This document shows, one piece after another, positions 52,075-62,739 of a stretch of DNA of 64,000 nt (positions within the stretch are counted from its first letter, which is position 1; the number at the start of each line of letters is the position of its first letter). Location of the stretch: the NCBI RefSeq assembly GCF_014217785.1, contig NZ_CP048814.1:3472001-3536000 (forward strand), written 5' to 3'. This stretch comes from Rhodococcus triatomae. Its GTDB lineage: Bacteria; Actinomycetota; Actinomycetes; Mycobacteriales; Mycobacteriaceae. The notes below the pieces were generated by a model. The model worked only from the letters and a program-made list of their open reading frames with translations, was not told the DNA's origin and did not search any database. A program made the position numbers and the translations under genes.

Positions 52075-52641
52075 ATGACCTCCACCGAGAACAAGATCGT
52101 TCCGCGGCTCAAGACTCGCTACCGCGAGGAGATCCGCGACGAGCTGAACAAGCAGTTCGACTACGCCAACGTGATGCAGATCCCCGGCGTCGTCAAGGTC
52201 GTCGTCAACATGGGTGTCGGTGACGCAGCTCGCGACGCCAAGCTCATCAACGGCGCCGTCAGCGACCTGGCACTCATCACCGGCCAGAAGCCCGAGATCC
52301 GCAAGGCTCGTAAGTCCATCGCGCAGTTCAAGCTGCGCGAGGGCATGCCGATCGGTGCGCGCGTCACGCTGCGCGGCGACCGGATGTGGGAGTTCCTCGA
52401 CCGCCTGGTGTCCATCGCACTGCCCCGAATCAGGGACTTCCGCGGACTCAACGGCAACCAGTTCGACGGGAACGGCAACTACACCTTCGGTCTCAACGAG
52501 CAGTCGATGTTCCACGAGATCGACGTGGACAAGATCGACCGTCCGCGCGGTATGGACATCACCGTGGTGACCACGGCGACCAACAACGAAGAAGGCCGTG
52601 CCCTGCTCAAGCAGCTCGGCTTCCCGTTCAAGGAGAACTGA
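52075..52641 (+). CDS. rplE: 50S ribosomal protein L5
   Basis: 188 aa; contains [20 protein letters not shown] and [20 protein letters not shown]. It binds 5S rRNA with L18. Confidence 0.98.
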   Translation: MTSTENKIVPRLKTRYREEIRDELNKQFDYANVMQIPGVVKVVVNMGVGDAARDAKLINGAVSDLALITGQKPEIRKARKSIAQFKLREGMPIGARVTLRGDRMWEFLDRLVSIALPRIRDFRGLNGNQFDGNGNYTFGLNEQSMFHEIDVDKIDRPRGMDITVVTTATNNEEGRALLKQLGFPFKEN

Positions 52642-52644
52642 GTC

Positions 52645-52830
52645 ATGGCTAAGAAGGCATTGGTCAACAAGGCCAACAAGAAGCCGAAGTTCGCGGTCCG
52701 CGCCTACACCCGCTGCCAGAAGTGCGGTCGCCCGCACTCGGTGTTCCGCAAGTTCGGCCTGTGCCGAATCTGCCTCCGGGAAATGGCACACGCCGGCGAG
52801 CTGCCCGGCGTCCACAAGAGCTCCTGGTGA
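52645..52830 (+). CDS. rpsN: 30S ribosomal protein S14, zinc-binding type
   Basis: 61 aa with four Cys at 24, 27, 40 and 43 (CQKC ... CRIC) forming a zinc ribbon, i.e. the C+ form used under zinc-replete growth. A zinc-independent paralogue would be encoded elsewhere. Confidence 0.98.
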   Translation: MAKKALVNKANKKPKFAVRAYTRCQKCGRPHSVFRKFGLCRICLREMAHAGELPGVHKSSW

Positions 52831-52834
52831 CGTC

Positions 52835-52864
52835 CACCGCCGTCCGCTCCGGCGGGCGGCGGTG
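52835..52864 (+). terminator. Strong hairpin after rpsN
   Basis: CACCGCCGTCCGC (52835-52847), loop TCCG and GCGGGCGGCGGTG (52852-52864) pair over 13 bp with one G-U. No U-tract follows, so it may be an mRNA-processing or attenuation site rather than a full terminator. The remaining 120 nt to rpsH show no gene. Confidence 0.5.
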
Positions 52865-52986
52865 ACCCACCGGAACATCCCGGTCCGTAACCTCGGATCG
52901 GGACACACCGTCTTCGCGATAGGCCTGCGCCCACCCTGCTCGGGGCGGGCAGAGGGAACCGTGGCGAGAAAGGTATCAGGTCGACT

Positions 52987-53385
52987 ATGACCATGACTGA
53001 CCCCATCGCAGACTTTCTGACGCGTCTGCGCAACGCCAACACGGCGTACCACGACGAGGTGTCGGCACCGCACTCGAAGATCAAGGCGAACATCGCCGAG
53101 ATCCTCAAGCGCGAGGGCTACATCTCGGACTACCGCACGGAGGACGCCGAGGTCGGTAAGAACCTCGTCGTCACCCTGAAGTTCGGACCGAGCCGGGAAC
53201 GCAGCCTCGCAGGCGTGCGCCGCGTCTCGAAGCCGGGCCTGCGTGTGTACGCGAAGTCCACCAACCTGCCCAAGGTGCTGGGTGGCCTCGGCGTGGCGAT
53301 CATCTCCACGTCCACCGGCCTGCTCACCGACCGCCAGGCGGCCAATCAAGGAGTGGGCGGGGAAGTCCTCGCCTACGTCTGGTAA
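52987..53385 (+). CDS. rpsH: 30S ribosomal protein S8
   Basis: 132 aa ([18 protein letters not shown]); C-terminal [21 protein letters not shown] is the rRNA-binding signature. Confidence 0.98.
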   Translation: MTMTDPIADFLTRLRNANTAYHDEVSAPHSKIKANIAEILKREGYISDYRTEDAEVGKNLVVTLKFGPSRERSLAGVRRVSKPGLRVYAKSTNLPKVLGGLGVAIISTSTGLLTDRQAANQGVGGEVLAYVW

Positions 53386-53396
53386 GGGAGGCCACC

Positions 53397-53936
53397 ATGT
53401 CGCGTATCGGTAAGAAGCCCGTCACCGTTCCCGCCGGAGTCGATGTCGCCATCGCCGGCCAGGACGTCACGGTCAAGGGCCCCAAGGGCACGCTCGCGCT
53501 GACCATCGCCGAGCCGATCACGATCGAGAAGGCGGAGGACGGCACGCTGGCCGTCAACCGCCCGGACGACGAGCGTCGCAGCCGTGCCCTGCACGGACTG
53601 TCCCGCACCCTCGTCCAGAACCTCATCGTCGGTGTCACCGAGGGGTACACCACCAAGATGGAGATCCACGGCGTCGGTTACCGCGTGGCGCTGAAGGGCA
53701 AGGACCTCGAGTTCTCCCTCGGCTACAGCCACCCGGTCCCGATCGAGGCCCCCGAAGGCATCACCTTCGCGGTCGAGTCGCCCACCAAGTTCTCGGTGTC
53801 CGGCATCGACAAGCAGCAGGTCGGCCAGATCTCCGCGAACATCCGTCGTCTGCGTCGTCCGGACCCGTACAAGGGCAAGGGCGTTCGCTACGAGGGTGAG
53901 CAGATCCGCCGCAAGGTCGGAAAGACGGGTAAGTGA
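53397..53936 (+). CDS. rplF: 50S ribosomal protein L6
   Basis: 179 aa beginning [15 protein letters not shown]; duplicated alpha/beta domains with the conserved [15 protein letters not shown] near the C-terminus. Confidence 0.98.
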   Translation: MSRIGKKPVTVPAGVDVAIAGQDVTVKGPKGTLALTIAEPITIEKAEDGTLAVNRPDDERRSRALHGLSRTLVQNLIVGVTEGYTTKMEIHGVGYRVALKGKDLEFSLGYSHPVPIEAPEGITFAVESPTKFSVSGIDKQQVGQISANIRRLRRPDPYKGKGVRYEGEQIRRKVGKTGK

Positions 53937-53937
53937 T

Positions 53938-54345
53938 ATGAGCCAGACAGCAAACCAGAAAGCCAAGCGGATCCCGCTCGGCAAGGACGTTGCCACCCGG
54001 CGCCGCCTCTCCAAGACGCGTCGTCACTTCCGTCTCCGCAAGAAGATCTCCGGCACCCCCGAGCGGCCCCGGCTGGTCGTCAACCGGTCCTCGCGGCACA
54101 TCCACGTCCAGCTGATCGACGACCTGGCCGGCCACACCCTGGCCGCCGCGTCGACGATCGAGGCCGACGTGCGTGCCGTGGACGGCGACAAGAAGGCGCA
54201 CAGCGCCAAGGTCGGTCAGCTCATCGCCGAGCGGGCGAAGGCTGCCGGCGTCGAGGCCGTGGTCTTCGATCACGGCGGACACGGATACCACGGCCGTATC
54301 GCGGCCCTTGCGGACGCAGCTCGCGAAGGCGGGTTGAAGTTCTGA
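53938..54345 (+). CDS. rplR: 50S ribosomal protein L18
   Basis: 135 aa from the ATG at 53938, directly after the rplF stop; an in-frame upstream start at 53896 lies within rplF and is rejected. Contains [20 protein letters not shown] and [17 protein letters not shown]. Confidence 0.97.
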   Translation: MSQTANQKAKRIPLGKDVATRRRLSKTRRHFRLRKKISGTPERPRLVVNRSSRHIHVQLIDDLAGHTLAAASTIEADVRAVDGDKKAHSAKVGQLIAERAKAAGVEAVVFDHGGHGYHGRIAALADAAREGGLKF

Positions 54346-54391
54346 TGACAAAGATTCTCCATGATTCAGTTCTCCACGGAAGGACAGCCTG

Positions 54392-55042
54392 ATGCCGGGA
54401 CGTCAAAGGCGTGACGGCGGAAGCGGACCCGCCGGACAGAATGGCCCCAACACCGGGGACAGCAACAACAGCCGTGGCGGTCGCGACCGCCGCGACAACC
54501 GTCGCGACAACGCTGCGGAGAAGTCGAACCACATCGAGCGCGTCGTCACCATCAACCGCGTCTCCAAGGTGGTCAAGGGTGGTCGTCGCTTCAGCTTCAC
54601 CGCCCTGGTGATCGTCGGCGACGGCAACGGACTCGTCGGTGTCGGCTACGGCAAGGCCAAGGAAGTTCCTGCGGCCATCCAGAAGGGCGTCGAGGAAGCT
54701 CGCAAGAACTTCTTCCGCGTGCCCATGATCGGCAGCACCATCACCCACCCCGTTCAGGGTGAGGCCGCTGCGGGCGTCGTGATGCTGCGTCCGGCCAGCC
54801 CGGGTACCGGTGTCATCGCCGGTGGCGCGGTGCGTGCCGTGCTCGAGTGCGCCGGCATCCACGACATCCTGTCGAAGTCGCTCGGTAGCGACAACGCCAT
54901 CAACGTCGTGCACGCCACCGTGGCAGCCCTCAAGCAGCTGCAGCGTCCCGAGGAAGTCGCGGCTCGCCGTGGCCTCCCCCTCGAAGACGTCGCACCTGCC
55001 GGCATGCTGCGCGCGCGTGCACAGGCTGGGAGCGTGAAGTAA
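54392..55042 (+). CDS. rpsE: 30S ribosomal protein S5
   Basis: 216 aa with a Gly/Arg/Asn-rich N-terminal extension (~45 residues), then [20 protein letters not shown] and [16 protein letters not shown]. Stop shares a base with the rpmD start. Confidence 0.98.
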   Translation: MPGRQRRDGGSGPAGQNGPNTGDSNNSRGGRDRRDNRRDNAAEKSNHIERVVTINRVSKVVKGGRRFSFTALVIVGDGNGLVGVGYGKAKEVPAAIQKGVEEARKNFFRVPMIGSTITHPVQGEAAAGVVMLRPASPGTGVIAGGAVRAVLECAGIHDILSKSLGSDNAINVVHATVAALKQLQRPEEVAARRGLPLEDVAPAGMLRARAQAGSVK

Positions 55043-55221
55043 TGGCGCAACTCAAGGTCACCCAGATCAAGAGCACCATCGGTACCAAGCAGAACCAGCG
55101 GGACTCGCTGCGGACGCTGGGCCTCAAGGGCATCCGTAAGACGGTGGTCCGCGAGGACAACGAGCAGAACCGCGGTCTGATCAACGTGGTGCGTCACCTC
55201 GTCACAGTTGAGGAGGTCTAA
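55042..55221 (+). CDS. rpmD: 50S ribosomal protein L30
   Basis: 59 aa, ATG at 55042 ([19 protein letters not shown]), with the conserved [16 protein letters not shown]. It overlaps the rpsE stop by one base and ends 2 nt before rplO. Normal length for L30. Confidence 0.97.
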   Translation: MAQLKVTQIKSTIGTKQNQRDSLRTLGLKGIRKTVVREDNEQNRGLINVVRHLVTVEEV

Positions 55222-55223
55222 CC

Positions 55224-55664
55224 ATGACCATCAAGCTGCATCACCTGCGCCCCGCGCCCGGCTCCAAGACCGACAAGACTCGCGTCGGTCGCGGTGAGGG
55301 CTCGAAGGGCAAGACCGCCGGTCGCGGTACGAAGGGCACCAAGGCGCGTAAGAACGTGCCCGTGGCCTTCGAGGGTGGCCAGATGCCGATCCACATGCGT
55401 CTGCCGAAGCTCAAGGGCTTCAAGAACCCGAACCGCGTCGAGTTCCAGGTCGTCAACGTCGGCGACATCGCCCGCCTGTTCCCCGAGGGTGGACAGATCA
55501 CGGTCGAGGATCTCGTTGCCAAGGGCGCGGTCCGCAAGAACCAGCCCGTGAAGATCCTCGGTGACGGCGAACTGACCGTCTCCGTCCAGGTCTCCGCGGA
55601 CAAGTTCACCGGCTCCGCCAAGGAGAAGATCACCGCTGCCGGTGGCACCGCCACCGAGCTGTGA
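55224..55664 (+). CDS. rplO: 50S ribosomal protein L15
   Basis: 146 aa; Gly/Lys-rich start ([21 protein letters not shown]) and [20 protein letters not shown]. Last gene of the ribosomal block, followed by a strong terminator. Confidence 0.98.
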   Translation: MTIKLHHLRPAPGSKTDKTRVGRGEGSKGKTAGRGTKGTKARKNVPVAFEGGQMPIHMRLPKLKGFKNPNRVEFQVVNVGDIARLFPEGGQITVEDLVAKGAVRKNQPVKILGDGELTVSVQVSADKFTGSAKEKITAAGGTATEL

Positions 55665-55682
55665 TCTGCTCGAGCTAGCTCG

Positions 55683-55719
55683 ATGGCCGCAGCACGGTCT
55701 CACACCGTGCTGCGGCCAT
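55683..55719 (+). terminator. Strong terminator after rplO
   Basis: ATGGCCGCAGCACGGT (55683-55698), loop CTCAC and ACCGTGCTGCGGCCAT (55704-55719) form a perfect 16-bp stem followed by TCGCGTCTTTCG. It separates the ribosomal operon from secY. Confidence 0.85.
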
Positions 55720-55814
55720 TCGCGTCTTTCGTGCCACTGTTAGAGTTCTAGAGTTCATCCCGTGCAGCGTGCCGACATCAGGCATGCTCCCCACACGTCG
55801 TGCCAGGAGGATCT

Positions 55815-57128
55815 TTGCTTTCCGCCTTCGTCTCGGCCTTCAGGACCCCGGACCTGAGGCGGAAGATCCTCATCGCGCTCGGTCTCGTGGCCCTCTACCG
55901 GATCGGCGCACTCGTGCCGTCCCCCGGCGTCGACTACGGGAACGTGCGTCAGTGCATCGACGACCTGTCGGGTGGGGATTCGGCGAGTATCTACTCGCTG
56001 ATCAACCTGTTCTCCGGTGGCGCTCTGCTGCAGCTGTCCGTGTTCGCGATCGGCATCATGCCGTACATCACCGCGAGCATCATCGTCCAGCTCCTCACCG
56101 TCGTCATCCCCAAGTTCGAGGCACTCCGCAAGGAGGGGCAGGCCGGTCAGGCCAAGATGACGCAGTACACGCGTTACCTGGCCGTCTCGCTCGCCGTCCT
56201 GCAGTCCACCGGCATCGTGGCCCTCGCGGCCCGTGGCCAGCTGCTGCAGGGCTGTCAGGAACCGATCATCGCCGACGACAGCGTCTTCGGCCTCGTGATC
56301 ATCGTCCTCGTGATGACCGCGGGAGCGGCCGTCGTCATGTGGTTCGGTGAGCTGATCACCGAGCGTGGCGTCGGCAACGGCATGTCGCTGCTGATCTTCG
56401 CCGGTATCGCCTCCGGATTGCCGTCCGAGGGCCAGGTGCTGCTCAGCAGCCGCGGTGGCCTCGTCTTCACCCTGGTGCTCGTGGCCGCGCTCGGTGTCAT
56501 CGCCGGTGTCGTGTTCGTCGAGCAGGGTCAGCGCCGCATCCCGGTTCAGTACGCCAAGCGGATGGTCGGCCGCCGCATGTACGGAGGCTCGTCCACGTAC
56601 CTGCCGCTCAAGGTCAACCAGGCGGGCATCATTCCCGTCATCTTCGCGTCCTCGCTGCTGTACCTGCCGAACCTCATCGGCCAGCTGACCGGTGCCACCT
56701 CGGCCACGGATCCCAGCTGGTGGCAGCGCCTCATCAACGAGTACCTGGTGAACCCGAACAACCCGGTGTATATCGCGCTCTACTTCTCGCTGATCGTCTT
56801 CTTCGTGTTCTTCTACGTGTCGATCACGTTCAACCCGGAGGAGCGCGCCGAGGAGATGAAGAAGTTCGGCGGATTCATCCCGGGTATCCGCCCCGGTCGG
56901 CCCACCGCCGACTACCTGCACTACGTCCTCAACCGACTGACCGTCGTCGGTGCGATCTACCTCGGTGCGATCGCGACGCTGCCGCACCTGTTCCTGTCCG
57001 GCAGTGAGACGGCAACCAGCATCTTCGGTGGTGCGGCCGTGCTGATCCTCGTCAGCGTGTCCCTCGACACCGTCAAGCAGATCGAAAGCCAGCTGATGCA
57101 GCGCAACTACGAAGGGTTCCTGAAGTGA
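55815..57128 (+). CDS. secY: Protein translocase subunit SecY
   Basis: 437 aa from a TTG start at 55815, chosen because AGGAGG lies 6-12 bases upstream and because SecY of relatives starts MLSAF...RTxDLRRKI. Ten membrane segments; conserved [17 protein letters not shown] loop and [25 protein letters not shown] in cytoplasmic loop C5. Overlaps adk (GTGA). Confidence 0.98.
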   Translation: MLSAFVSAFRTPDLRRKILIALGLVALYRIGALVPSPGVDYGNVRQCIDDLSGGDSASIYSLINLFSGGALLQLSVFAIGIMPYITASIIVQLLTVVIPKFEALRKEGQAGQAKMTQYTRYLAVSLAVLQSTGIVALAARGQLLQGCQEPIIADDSVFGLVIIVLVMTAGAAVVMWFGELITERGVGNGMSLLIFAGIASGLPSEGQVLLSSRGGLVFTLVLVAALGVIAGVVFVEQGQRRIPVQYAKRMVGRRMYGGSSTYLPLKVNQAGIIPVIFASSLLYLPNLIGQLTGATSATDPSWWQRLINEYLVNPNNPVYIALYFSLIVFFVFFYVSITFNPEERAEEMKKFGGFIPGIRPGRPTADYLHYVLNRLTVVGAIYLGAIATLPHLFLSGSETATSIFGGAAVLILVSVSLDTVKQIESQLMQRNYEGFLK

Positions 57129-57670
57129 GACTCGTCCTCCTCGGTCCTCCCGGTGCCGGTAAAGGCACGCAGGCCGCCATCCTCTCGGAGAAGCTCGGCG
57201 TCCCGCACATCTCCACCGGCGACCTGTTCCGCGCCAACATCGGCCAGAAGACGGCGCTGGGCCTCGAGGCGAAGCGGTACCTCGACGCGGGCGACCTCGT
57301 GCCGAGCGAGATCACCAACAACATGGTCAAGGAGCGGGTGGCCGAGCCGGACGCCGCGAACGGATTCCTGCTCGACGGATTCCCGCGGACGGTGGACCAG
57401 GCCCAGGCCCTCGAGGCGATCCTGGCCGAGCTGCACACCGAGCTCGACGCGGTGCTGTCGTTCGTCGTCGACGAGGACGTCGTGGTCGAGCGCATGCTCG
57501 CCCGCGGACGCGAGGACGACAAGGAAGACGTCATTCGCAATCGGCTCCGGGTCTACCGCGAGGAGACCGCCCCGCTGCTCGACCACTACCGGAACCAGCT
57601 GGTCACTGTGGACGCGGTCGGCGAGGTCGACGAGGTCAACGACCGGGCCCTGAAGGCTCTGGGCAAGTAG
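57125..57670 (+). CDS. adk: Adenylate kinase
   Basis: 181 aa, GTG start. P-loop [16 protein letters not shown]-binding [11 protein letters not shown] and [14 protein letters not shown]. The short form without the zinc LID insert, as in mycobacteria. Confidence 0.98.
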   Translation: MRLVLLGPPGAGKGTQAAILSEKLGVPHISTGDLFRANIGQKTALGLEAKRYLDAGDLVPSEITNNMVKERVAEPDAANGFLLDGFPRTVDQAQALEAILAELHTELDAVLSFVVDEDVVVERMLARGREDDKEDVIRNRLRVYREETAPLLDHYRNQLVTVDAVGEVDEVNDRALKALGK

Positions 57671-57684
57671 GGATGGGCAGGTAG

Positions 57685-58485
57685 ATGGGATTCGGGCGTC
57701 GCCGCAAGGTCGTACCGTTCCGGAGTGCCGGTGAACTCGATGCGATGGCCGCGGCGGGCGCCGTGGTCGGTCGTGCACTGGTCGCGGTGCGTGACGCCGC
57801 GAAGCCGGGTGTGAGCACTCTCGAGCTCGACGCCGTGGCGGAGTCGGTCATCCGCGGCGCCGGCGCCGTCCCCTCGTTCAAGGGCTACCACGGGTTTCCG
57901 GGGTCGATCTGCTCGTCGGTCAACGACCGGGTCGTGCACGGTATCCCGTCGGAAGAGGACGTTCTCGCCGCAGGAGACCTCGTGTCCATCGACTGCGGCG
58001 CCATCCTCGACGGATGGCACGGAGACTCGGCCTGGACCTTCGGTGTCGGTGACGACGTCGCGGCGGAGGACGAGGATCTGAGCGAGGCCACCCGCCTGTC
58101 GATGGAGGCGGGTATCGCGGCGATGATCGCGGGCAACCGGCTCACCGACGTCTCACACGCGATCGAGTTGGGCACCCGCGCCGCGGAGAAGGCGCACGGG
58201 CGCCGTTACGGCATCGTGGACGGCTACGGTGGCCACGGCATCGGTCGGGAAATGCACATGGATCCCTTCCTCGCCAACGAGGGCGCGCCGGGCAAGGGCC
58301 CCGAGCTCGTCGTCGGTTCGGTACTCGCGATCGAGCCGATGCTCACTCTCGGTACCACCGATACCGCCGTCCTCGACGACGACTGGACGGTCGTCACCAC
58401 CGACGGAACCCGCGCCGCGCACTGGGAGCACACGGTCGCCGTGACGGACAGCGGCCCCCGGATCCTCACGCTCCGCCCGGAGTAG
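57685..58485 (+). CDS. map: Methionine aminopeptidase, type I
   Basis: 266 aa, ATG at 57685. The five metal ligands are visible: Asp in [15 protein letters not shown] (two), His in [10 protein letters not shown], Glu in AIEPML and Glu in AHWEHTV. It removes the initiator Met; the secY-adk-map order is typical. Its 3' end overlaps the convergent MFS gene by 20 nt. Confidence 0.97.
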   Translation: MGFGRRRKVVPFRSAGELDAMAAAGAVVGRALVAVRDAAKPGVSTLELDAVAESVIRGAGAVPSFKGYHGFPGSICSSVNDRVVHGIPSEEDVLAAGDLVSIDCGAILDGWHGDSAWTFGVGDDVAAEDEDLSEATRLSMEAGIAAMIAGNRLTDVSHAIELGTRAAEKAHGRRYGIVDGYGGHGIGREMHMDPFLANEGAPGKGPELVVGSVLAIEPMLTLGTTDTAVLDDDWTVVTTDGTRAAHWEHTVAVTDSGPRILTLRPE

Positions 58486-59734
58486 GCAGGGCCGGTCGAG
58501 GCGGCGGCCACGGCACGTATCGCGGAATGTAGCGCCAGAGAATTCCCGCGCCGAGGAATGCGACGCCACCCATGGTCACACAGGCCACTCCGAGAGTGGC
58601 GACCCCGCCGAGGAGCCCGATTCCGGCCGGCCCCAGGCACATCCCGGTGTCGTGGGCGAGGCGCCACCCGGCGAGGAACTGTGCGCGCGTATCGCTCGGA
58701 GCGACGTCCGCCCCGAGCGTCATGATCACCCCGTTGCTCATTCCGCTCCCCAGCCCCAGGACCAGCGCGACGGCGCCGACTCCGGCTGCCGTGGTCGTGA
58801 AGGGGAGCGCCGCGTGCGCGGCACCCAATACCGTGATGGCGGGTACGGCCATGAACCGCCTCCCGAACCGGTCCATCAGGTATCCGGCCGGATAGGACGC
58901 GAGGACGTCGATGGCCCCGGCCGCGCCGAAGATCAATGCGATCCCCGCAGGGTCGACGCCGACGTGGTTCGCCCACAGCGGGAGCACGACGTTGCGGCTC
59001 GCCCTCAGCATCCCCATCGTGAGCGCGCCGGCACCGAGCGTGCCCAGGATCCGCCGGTGGGCGGAGAGCACGGTGCGGACCGAGCGCGTGGCGGCGCCGG
59101 GGTCGCGGTCCGGGTCGGGCAGGTCGCGCAGTGTCCCCATCAACACGCCGGCGACCAGGATCGCGAGCAACTGCACCAGGTATGCGGCCGACAGTCCGCT
59201 CACGTGGATCGCCGCGGCGCCGGCGAACGGACCGGCGAAGAAGCCCAGCCGATGCATGCCGGCCATGGTGGAGATCGCGCGTGCACGCCGGTGCACCGGC
59301 ACCGCGGCGGCGAGATACGACTGTCGTGCCAGACCCCAGAGTGCTCCGGCGAGCCCGACGACGAGGATGCCCGCCGCGAGAGAGGCGACCGACCACGAGA
59401 ACAGGCACAGTAGCGCACCGACGACACCGAGCCCGGTCCCGAGGAGCACCGAACGTCGTTCACCGAGAACGGAGACCAACCGGCCCGCCGGGAGATCGCC
59501 GAGCACCATGCCGAGCCCGCCGAGGGCGAGGACGAGTCCGGCGACGGCTACCGAAGCGCCGTGGCCGAGCGCGGACAGCGGAAGCACCGGTGCAGACGCT
59601 CCGGTGCCGATCCCGAGGAACGCGCTCGGCACGAAGACGTGTACGACGAGCTTTCCGGTCCCCAGCTCTGTGGGCTGTGCCGAATTCGCACCTTCGGGGC
59701 CGAGGACGGTCTCCGCCGGTGTCCGGCCCGTCAA
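58466..59734 (-). CDS. MFS transporter
   Basis: About 422 aa with twelve hydrophobic segments and the MFS loop-2/3 motif [20 protein letters not shown]; the second half repeats it as [20 protein letters not shown] at 59734 overlapping the monooxygenase stop (TTGA) is the best start; a downstream GTG is possible. It ends the sulfonate-type operon and probably exports a product or imports a substrate; specificity unknown. 3' end overlaps map on the other strand. Confidence 0.88.
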   Translation of the reverse strand: MTGRTPAETVLGPEGANSAQPTELGTGKLVVHVFVPSAFLGIGTGASAPVLPLSALGHGASVAVAGLVLALGGLGMVLGDLPAGRLVSVLGERRSVLLGTGLGVVGALLCLFSWSVASLAAGILVVGLAGALWGLARQSYLAAAVPVHRRARAISTMAGMHRLGFFAGPFAGAAAIHVSGLSAAYLVQLLAILVAGVLMGTLRDLPDPDRDPGAATRSVRTVLSAHRRILGTLGAGALTMGMLRASRNVVLPLWANHVGVDPAGIALIFGAAGAIDVLASYPAGYLMDRFGRRFMAVPAITVLGAAHAALPFTTTAAGVGAVALVLGLGSGMSNGVIMTLGADVAPSDTRAQFLAGWRLAHDTGMCLGPAGIGLLGGVATLGVACVTMGGVAFLGAGILWRYIPRYVPWPPPRPALPTPGGA

Positions 59735-61086
59735 CTCACCAGCTCGGTGGATTCGGGGGTGCGGCCCGCGTACTGACTGTCCGGGCGCGGGAGTCCGAGA
59801 TGGTCGCGAAGCGTGTCTCCGGTGTACTCCGTCCGGAACAGACCGCGTCGCTGCAGGATCGGGACGACCGTGTCGGTGAAGGCTTCGAGCCCGCGCGGAT
59901 AGTGCGGGGGCATGATGTTGAAGCCGTCCGCGGCGCCCTCGGTGAACCATTCCTCGATGGTGTCGGCCACCTGCTCCGGGGTGCCGGTGAAGACCCGGTG
60001 CCCCCGGGCACCGGCGAGCCGGTGCAGCAGTTCGCGAACGGTCGGGTTCTCCCGGTCGACGATCTCCGCGATGACCTGGGTCCGGCTCCGGTTGTTGTCG
60101 GTGACCGCCCCGGCGTCGCCGAACAGATCCCGCGGGACGGGGGAGTCCAGATCGAAGGACGAGAGGTCCACACCGGCGAGAGCGGTGAGCTGCCGCAGGC
60201 CGTACCGGGGGATGGTGAGTTCGTTGAACTCGCGTTCGAGCCGGTGTGCGGCCTCCTCGGTGTCGGCGATGAAGGGGCTGAGGCCGGGGAGGACCTTCAC
60301 ATGGTCGGGATCCCGCCCTGCGAGGCAGGCCCGGTTCTTGATGTCGGTGTAGAAGGCCTGTGCGTTGTCGAGTGTCTGGTGGGCGGTGAAGATCGCTTCC
60401 GCGTACCGGCCGGCGAAGTCCCGGCCGTCGTTGGACGAACCGGCCTGCACCAGTACGGGATGGCCCTGCGGAGACCGTGGTGCATTGAAGGGGCCGCGTA
60501 CCTCGAGATGCTTGCCGTGGAAGTCGATCGGATGCACCTTCGCCGGATCCGCGTACCGCCCGCCCGGACGGTCCAGGACGACGGCGTCGTCCTCCCAGCT
60601 GTCCCACAACTTGATCGCCACGTCCACGAACTCGCGGGCACGTTCGTAGCGGATCGACGGGTCCGGGTGCTCCGGCAGGCCGAAGTTCGCCGCGGCGAGG
60701 GCCGTCGACGTGGTGACGATGTTCCACCCCGCGCGACCGCCGGAGACGAAGTCGAGCGTGGAGAACAGACGGGCGAGGTTGTACGGCTCGTGGTACGTGG
60801 TCGACGCCGTGGCGATGAGCCCGATCTTCTCCGTCGCGGCAGCGATCGCGGTGAGCAGCACGATCGGTTCGAGGCGGCCCGAGGCGTTGAACTCGGCACT
60901 CTGGCGGAGCGCGGGGCCGTCCGCGAAGAAGATCGCGTCGAACCTCGCGGCTTCGGCGGTGCGGGCTATCTGCTGGTAGTAGTCCACGTCGTAGATCCGC
61001 TCGGGCTCGGTGAGCGGATGCCGCCACGCTGCCTCGTGGTGCCCGGCGGGATGGATGAAGGCATTGAGGTGGAGCTGGCGAGTCAT
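59731..61086 (-). CDS. FMN-dependent monooxygenase, NtaA/SnaA/DszA family
   Basis: 451 aa, ATG at 61086 overlapping the ABC ATPase stop (ATGA). Luciferase-like TIM barrel: [17 protein letters not shown], the family motif [31 protein letters not shown] and [20 protein letters not shown]. Such enzymes use reduced FMN from a separate reductase to cleave C-S or C-N bonds (sulfones, sulfonates, nitrilotriacetate). Linkage to an ABC importer of the SsuABC/TauABC type suggests scavenging of an organosulfur compound. Confidence 0.9.
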   Translation of the reverse strand: MTRQLHLNAFIHPAGHHEAAWRHPLTEPERIYDVDYYQQIARTAEAARFDAIFFADGPALRQSAEFNASGRLEPIVLLTAIAAATEKIGLIATASTTYHEPYNLARLFSTLDFVSGGRAGWNIVTTSTALAAANFGLPEHPDPSIRYERAREFVDVAIKLWDSWEDDAVVLDRPGGRYADPAKVHPIDFHGKHLEVRGPFNAPRSPQGHPVLVQAGSSNDGRDFAGRYAEAIFTAHQTLDNAQAFYTDIKNRACLAGRDPDHVKVLPGLSPFIADTEEAAHRLEREFNELTIPRYGLRQLTALAGVDLSSFDLDSPVPRDLFGDAGAVTDNNRSRTQVIAEIVDRENPTVRELLHRLAGARGHRVFTGTPEQVADTIEEWFTEGAADGFNIMPPHYPRGLEAFTDTVVPILQRRGLFRTEYTGDTLRDHLGLPRPDSQYAGRTPESTELVS

Positions 61087-61886
61087 CGGTCCACTTCTTT
61101 CGGGGTTTCGGTGAGACGGTCGGGGGTGTGCTCGACACCGAGTGCGGCGAGTAGCGCCTCGCGGTGTTCGACGAACCGCGGATCGCGGTGTGTCCGCACC
61201 GGTCCGAGGTCCAGCTGTCGGTCCGCGACGAATCCTCCGCTGTCGAGAACGAGGACACGATCGGCGAGAGTGACTGCCTCGTCGACATCGTGGGTGACGA
61301 GGAGGACTCCGGGCCGATACTTCGCGCACAGCTCCTGGAGGAGCGTGTGCATCTTGATCCGGGTGAGGGCGTCGAGCGCTCCGAAAGGTTCGTCGGCGAG
61401 CAGTAGCGCCGGGCCGCGCACCAGGGAGCGAGCCAGGGCCACGCGTTGCTGTTCACCACCCGAAAGCTCTACCGGCCAAGCATTCTCGCGGCCGGCGAGT
61501 CCGACGTCCGCGAGCACCGTCCGTCCCCGTGCGCGCGCGTCTGAGCCCGGCAATCCCAGGACGACGTTCGGGAGCACACGGCGCCACGGCAGGAGTCGGG
61601 AATCCTGGAACACCACCGACACGTCGGCGGGAACATAGAGATCCCCGGCTCCCTCGACGTCGTAGTCGAGTCCGGCGAGTGCACGCAGCAGCGTGCTCTT
61701 TCCCGATCCGCTCCGCCCCAGCAGGGCGACGAACTCGCCCCGGTGGATGGTGAGATCGACGGAATCGAGTACCGTCTTCTCGCCGAAGGCCCGGGTGAGC
61801 CCTCGGACGGCGGCGACCGATTCGGCGCCGTCGGTGTCCGGTCGGTCGAGCGTCGCCGCCGTCAGTTCCCCAGTGCTCGTCGCCAC
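61083..61886 (-). CDS. ABC importer ATP-binding protein (SsuB/TauB type)
   Basis: 267 aa from a GTG at 61886 with GGAGGG upstream. Walker [18 protein letters not shown]-loop [12 protein letters not shown], signature [17 protein letters not shown], Walker [13 protein letters not shown] and the H-loop [11 protein letters not shown]. Overlaps the permease gene by 25 nt. Confidence 0.95.
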   Translation of the reverse strand: MATSTGELTAATLDRPDTDGAESVAAVRGLTRAFGEKTVLDSVDLTIHRGEFVALLGRSGSGKSTLLRALAGLDYDVEGAGDLYVPADVSVVFQDSRLLPWRRVLPNVVLGLPGSDARARGRTVLADVGLAGRENAWPVELSGGEQQRVALARSLVRGPALLLADEPFGALDALTRIKMHTLLQELCAKYRPGVLLVTHDVDEAVTLADRVLVLDSGGFVADRQLDLGPVRTHRDPRFVEHREALLAALGVEHTPDRLTETPKEVDR

Positions 61887-62737
61887 GACAGCACCCTCCT
61901 CTCGATGACGCGGACCGTGTAGTCGCCGGCCAGTCCGAAGACCGCGTAGACGACCAGCCCCACGACGACGATCTCGAGTTGCCCGTACAGTCGCGCCTGG
62001 TTCATCAGATAGCCGATACCGCTGGTGGCGTTGACCTGTTCGACGACGACCAACGCGGTCCACGAAATGGTCACGGCCAGACGCAGTCCGGTGAAGAAGC
62101 CGGGCAACGCGCCGGGGAGCGCGACCTCGCGGATGAACTGCCAGCGGGACAGTCCGACGGTTTCCGCGAGTTCGACGTGCCGGGTGTCGACCCCACGGAG
62201 TTGAGCGTGCGTGTTGATGTACACCGGGATGAAGACACTGGTCGAGATGATGATGATCTTCATGGTGTCGCCGATGCCGAACCACATGATCGCCAGCGGG
62301 ATGATCGCCAGGGTGGGAACGGCGCGCTTGATCTGCACGGGCCCGTCGACGAGAGATTCTCCGACCCGGCTCAATCCGGCGACGAGCGCCAGCAGCAGTC
62401 CCAGCACGACGCCGATCACCAGAGAAATCGACGCCAGTCGCAGCGACGCAACGATGTTCGTCGGCAGCCGTCCGTCGCTCCACAGCTCGCCGATCGTGTC
62501 CAGCACGACCAGAGGGTGGGGCAGCGTGCGTGCGTCGAGGAAGCCGAAGTGCGACCCGGCGAGCCATGCCAGGACGAGGATCACCGGCCCGATCGCCAGC
62601 GAGGCGGGAATGGCCTTGCCGGGACCGAGTCTGCGTGCACGTTCGGTTCCCGTGCGGTGTTCGAGGTGGCCGAAGTCGGGGTGGGCGGCTCCGATGGTGG
62701 CGGCGGCCGTCGGGGGAGTGATCAACGGGGTAGCCAT
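61862..62737 (-). CDS. ABC importer permease (SsuC/TauC type)
   Basis: 291 aa from the ATG at 62737, AGGAG upstream. Six membrane segments with the EAA loop ELAETVGLSRWQFIREVALPGALPGFFTGLR. 2 nt after the binding-protein stop. Confidence 0.93.
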   Translation of the reverse strand: MATPLITPPTAAATIGAAHPDFGHLEHRTGTERARRLGPGKAIPASLAIGPVILVLAWLAGSHFGFLDARTLPHPLVVLDTIGELWSDGRLPTNIVASLRLASISLVIGVVLGLLLALVAGLSRVGESLVDGPVQIKRAVPTLAIIPLAIMWFGIGDTMKIIIISTSVFIPVYINTHAQLRGVDTRHVELAETVGLSRWQFIREVALPGALPGFFTGLRLAVTISWTALVVVEQVNATSGIGYLMNQARLYGQLEIVVVGLVVYAVFGLAGDYTVRVIERRVLSWRRALGN

Positions 62738-62739
62738 CC

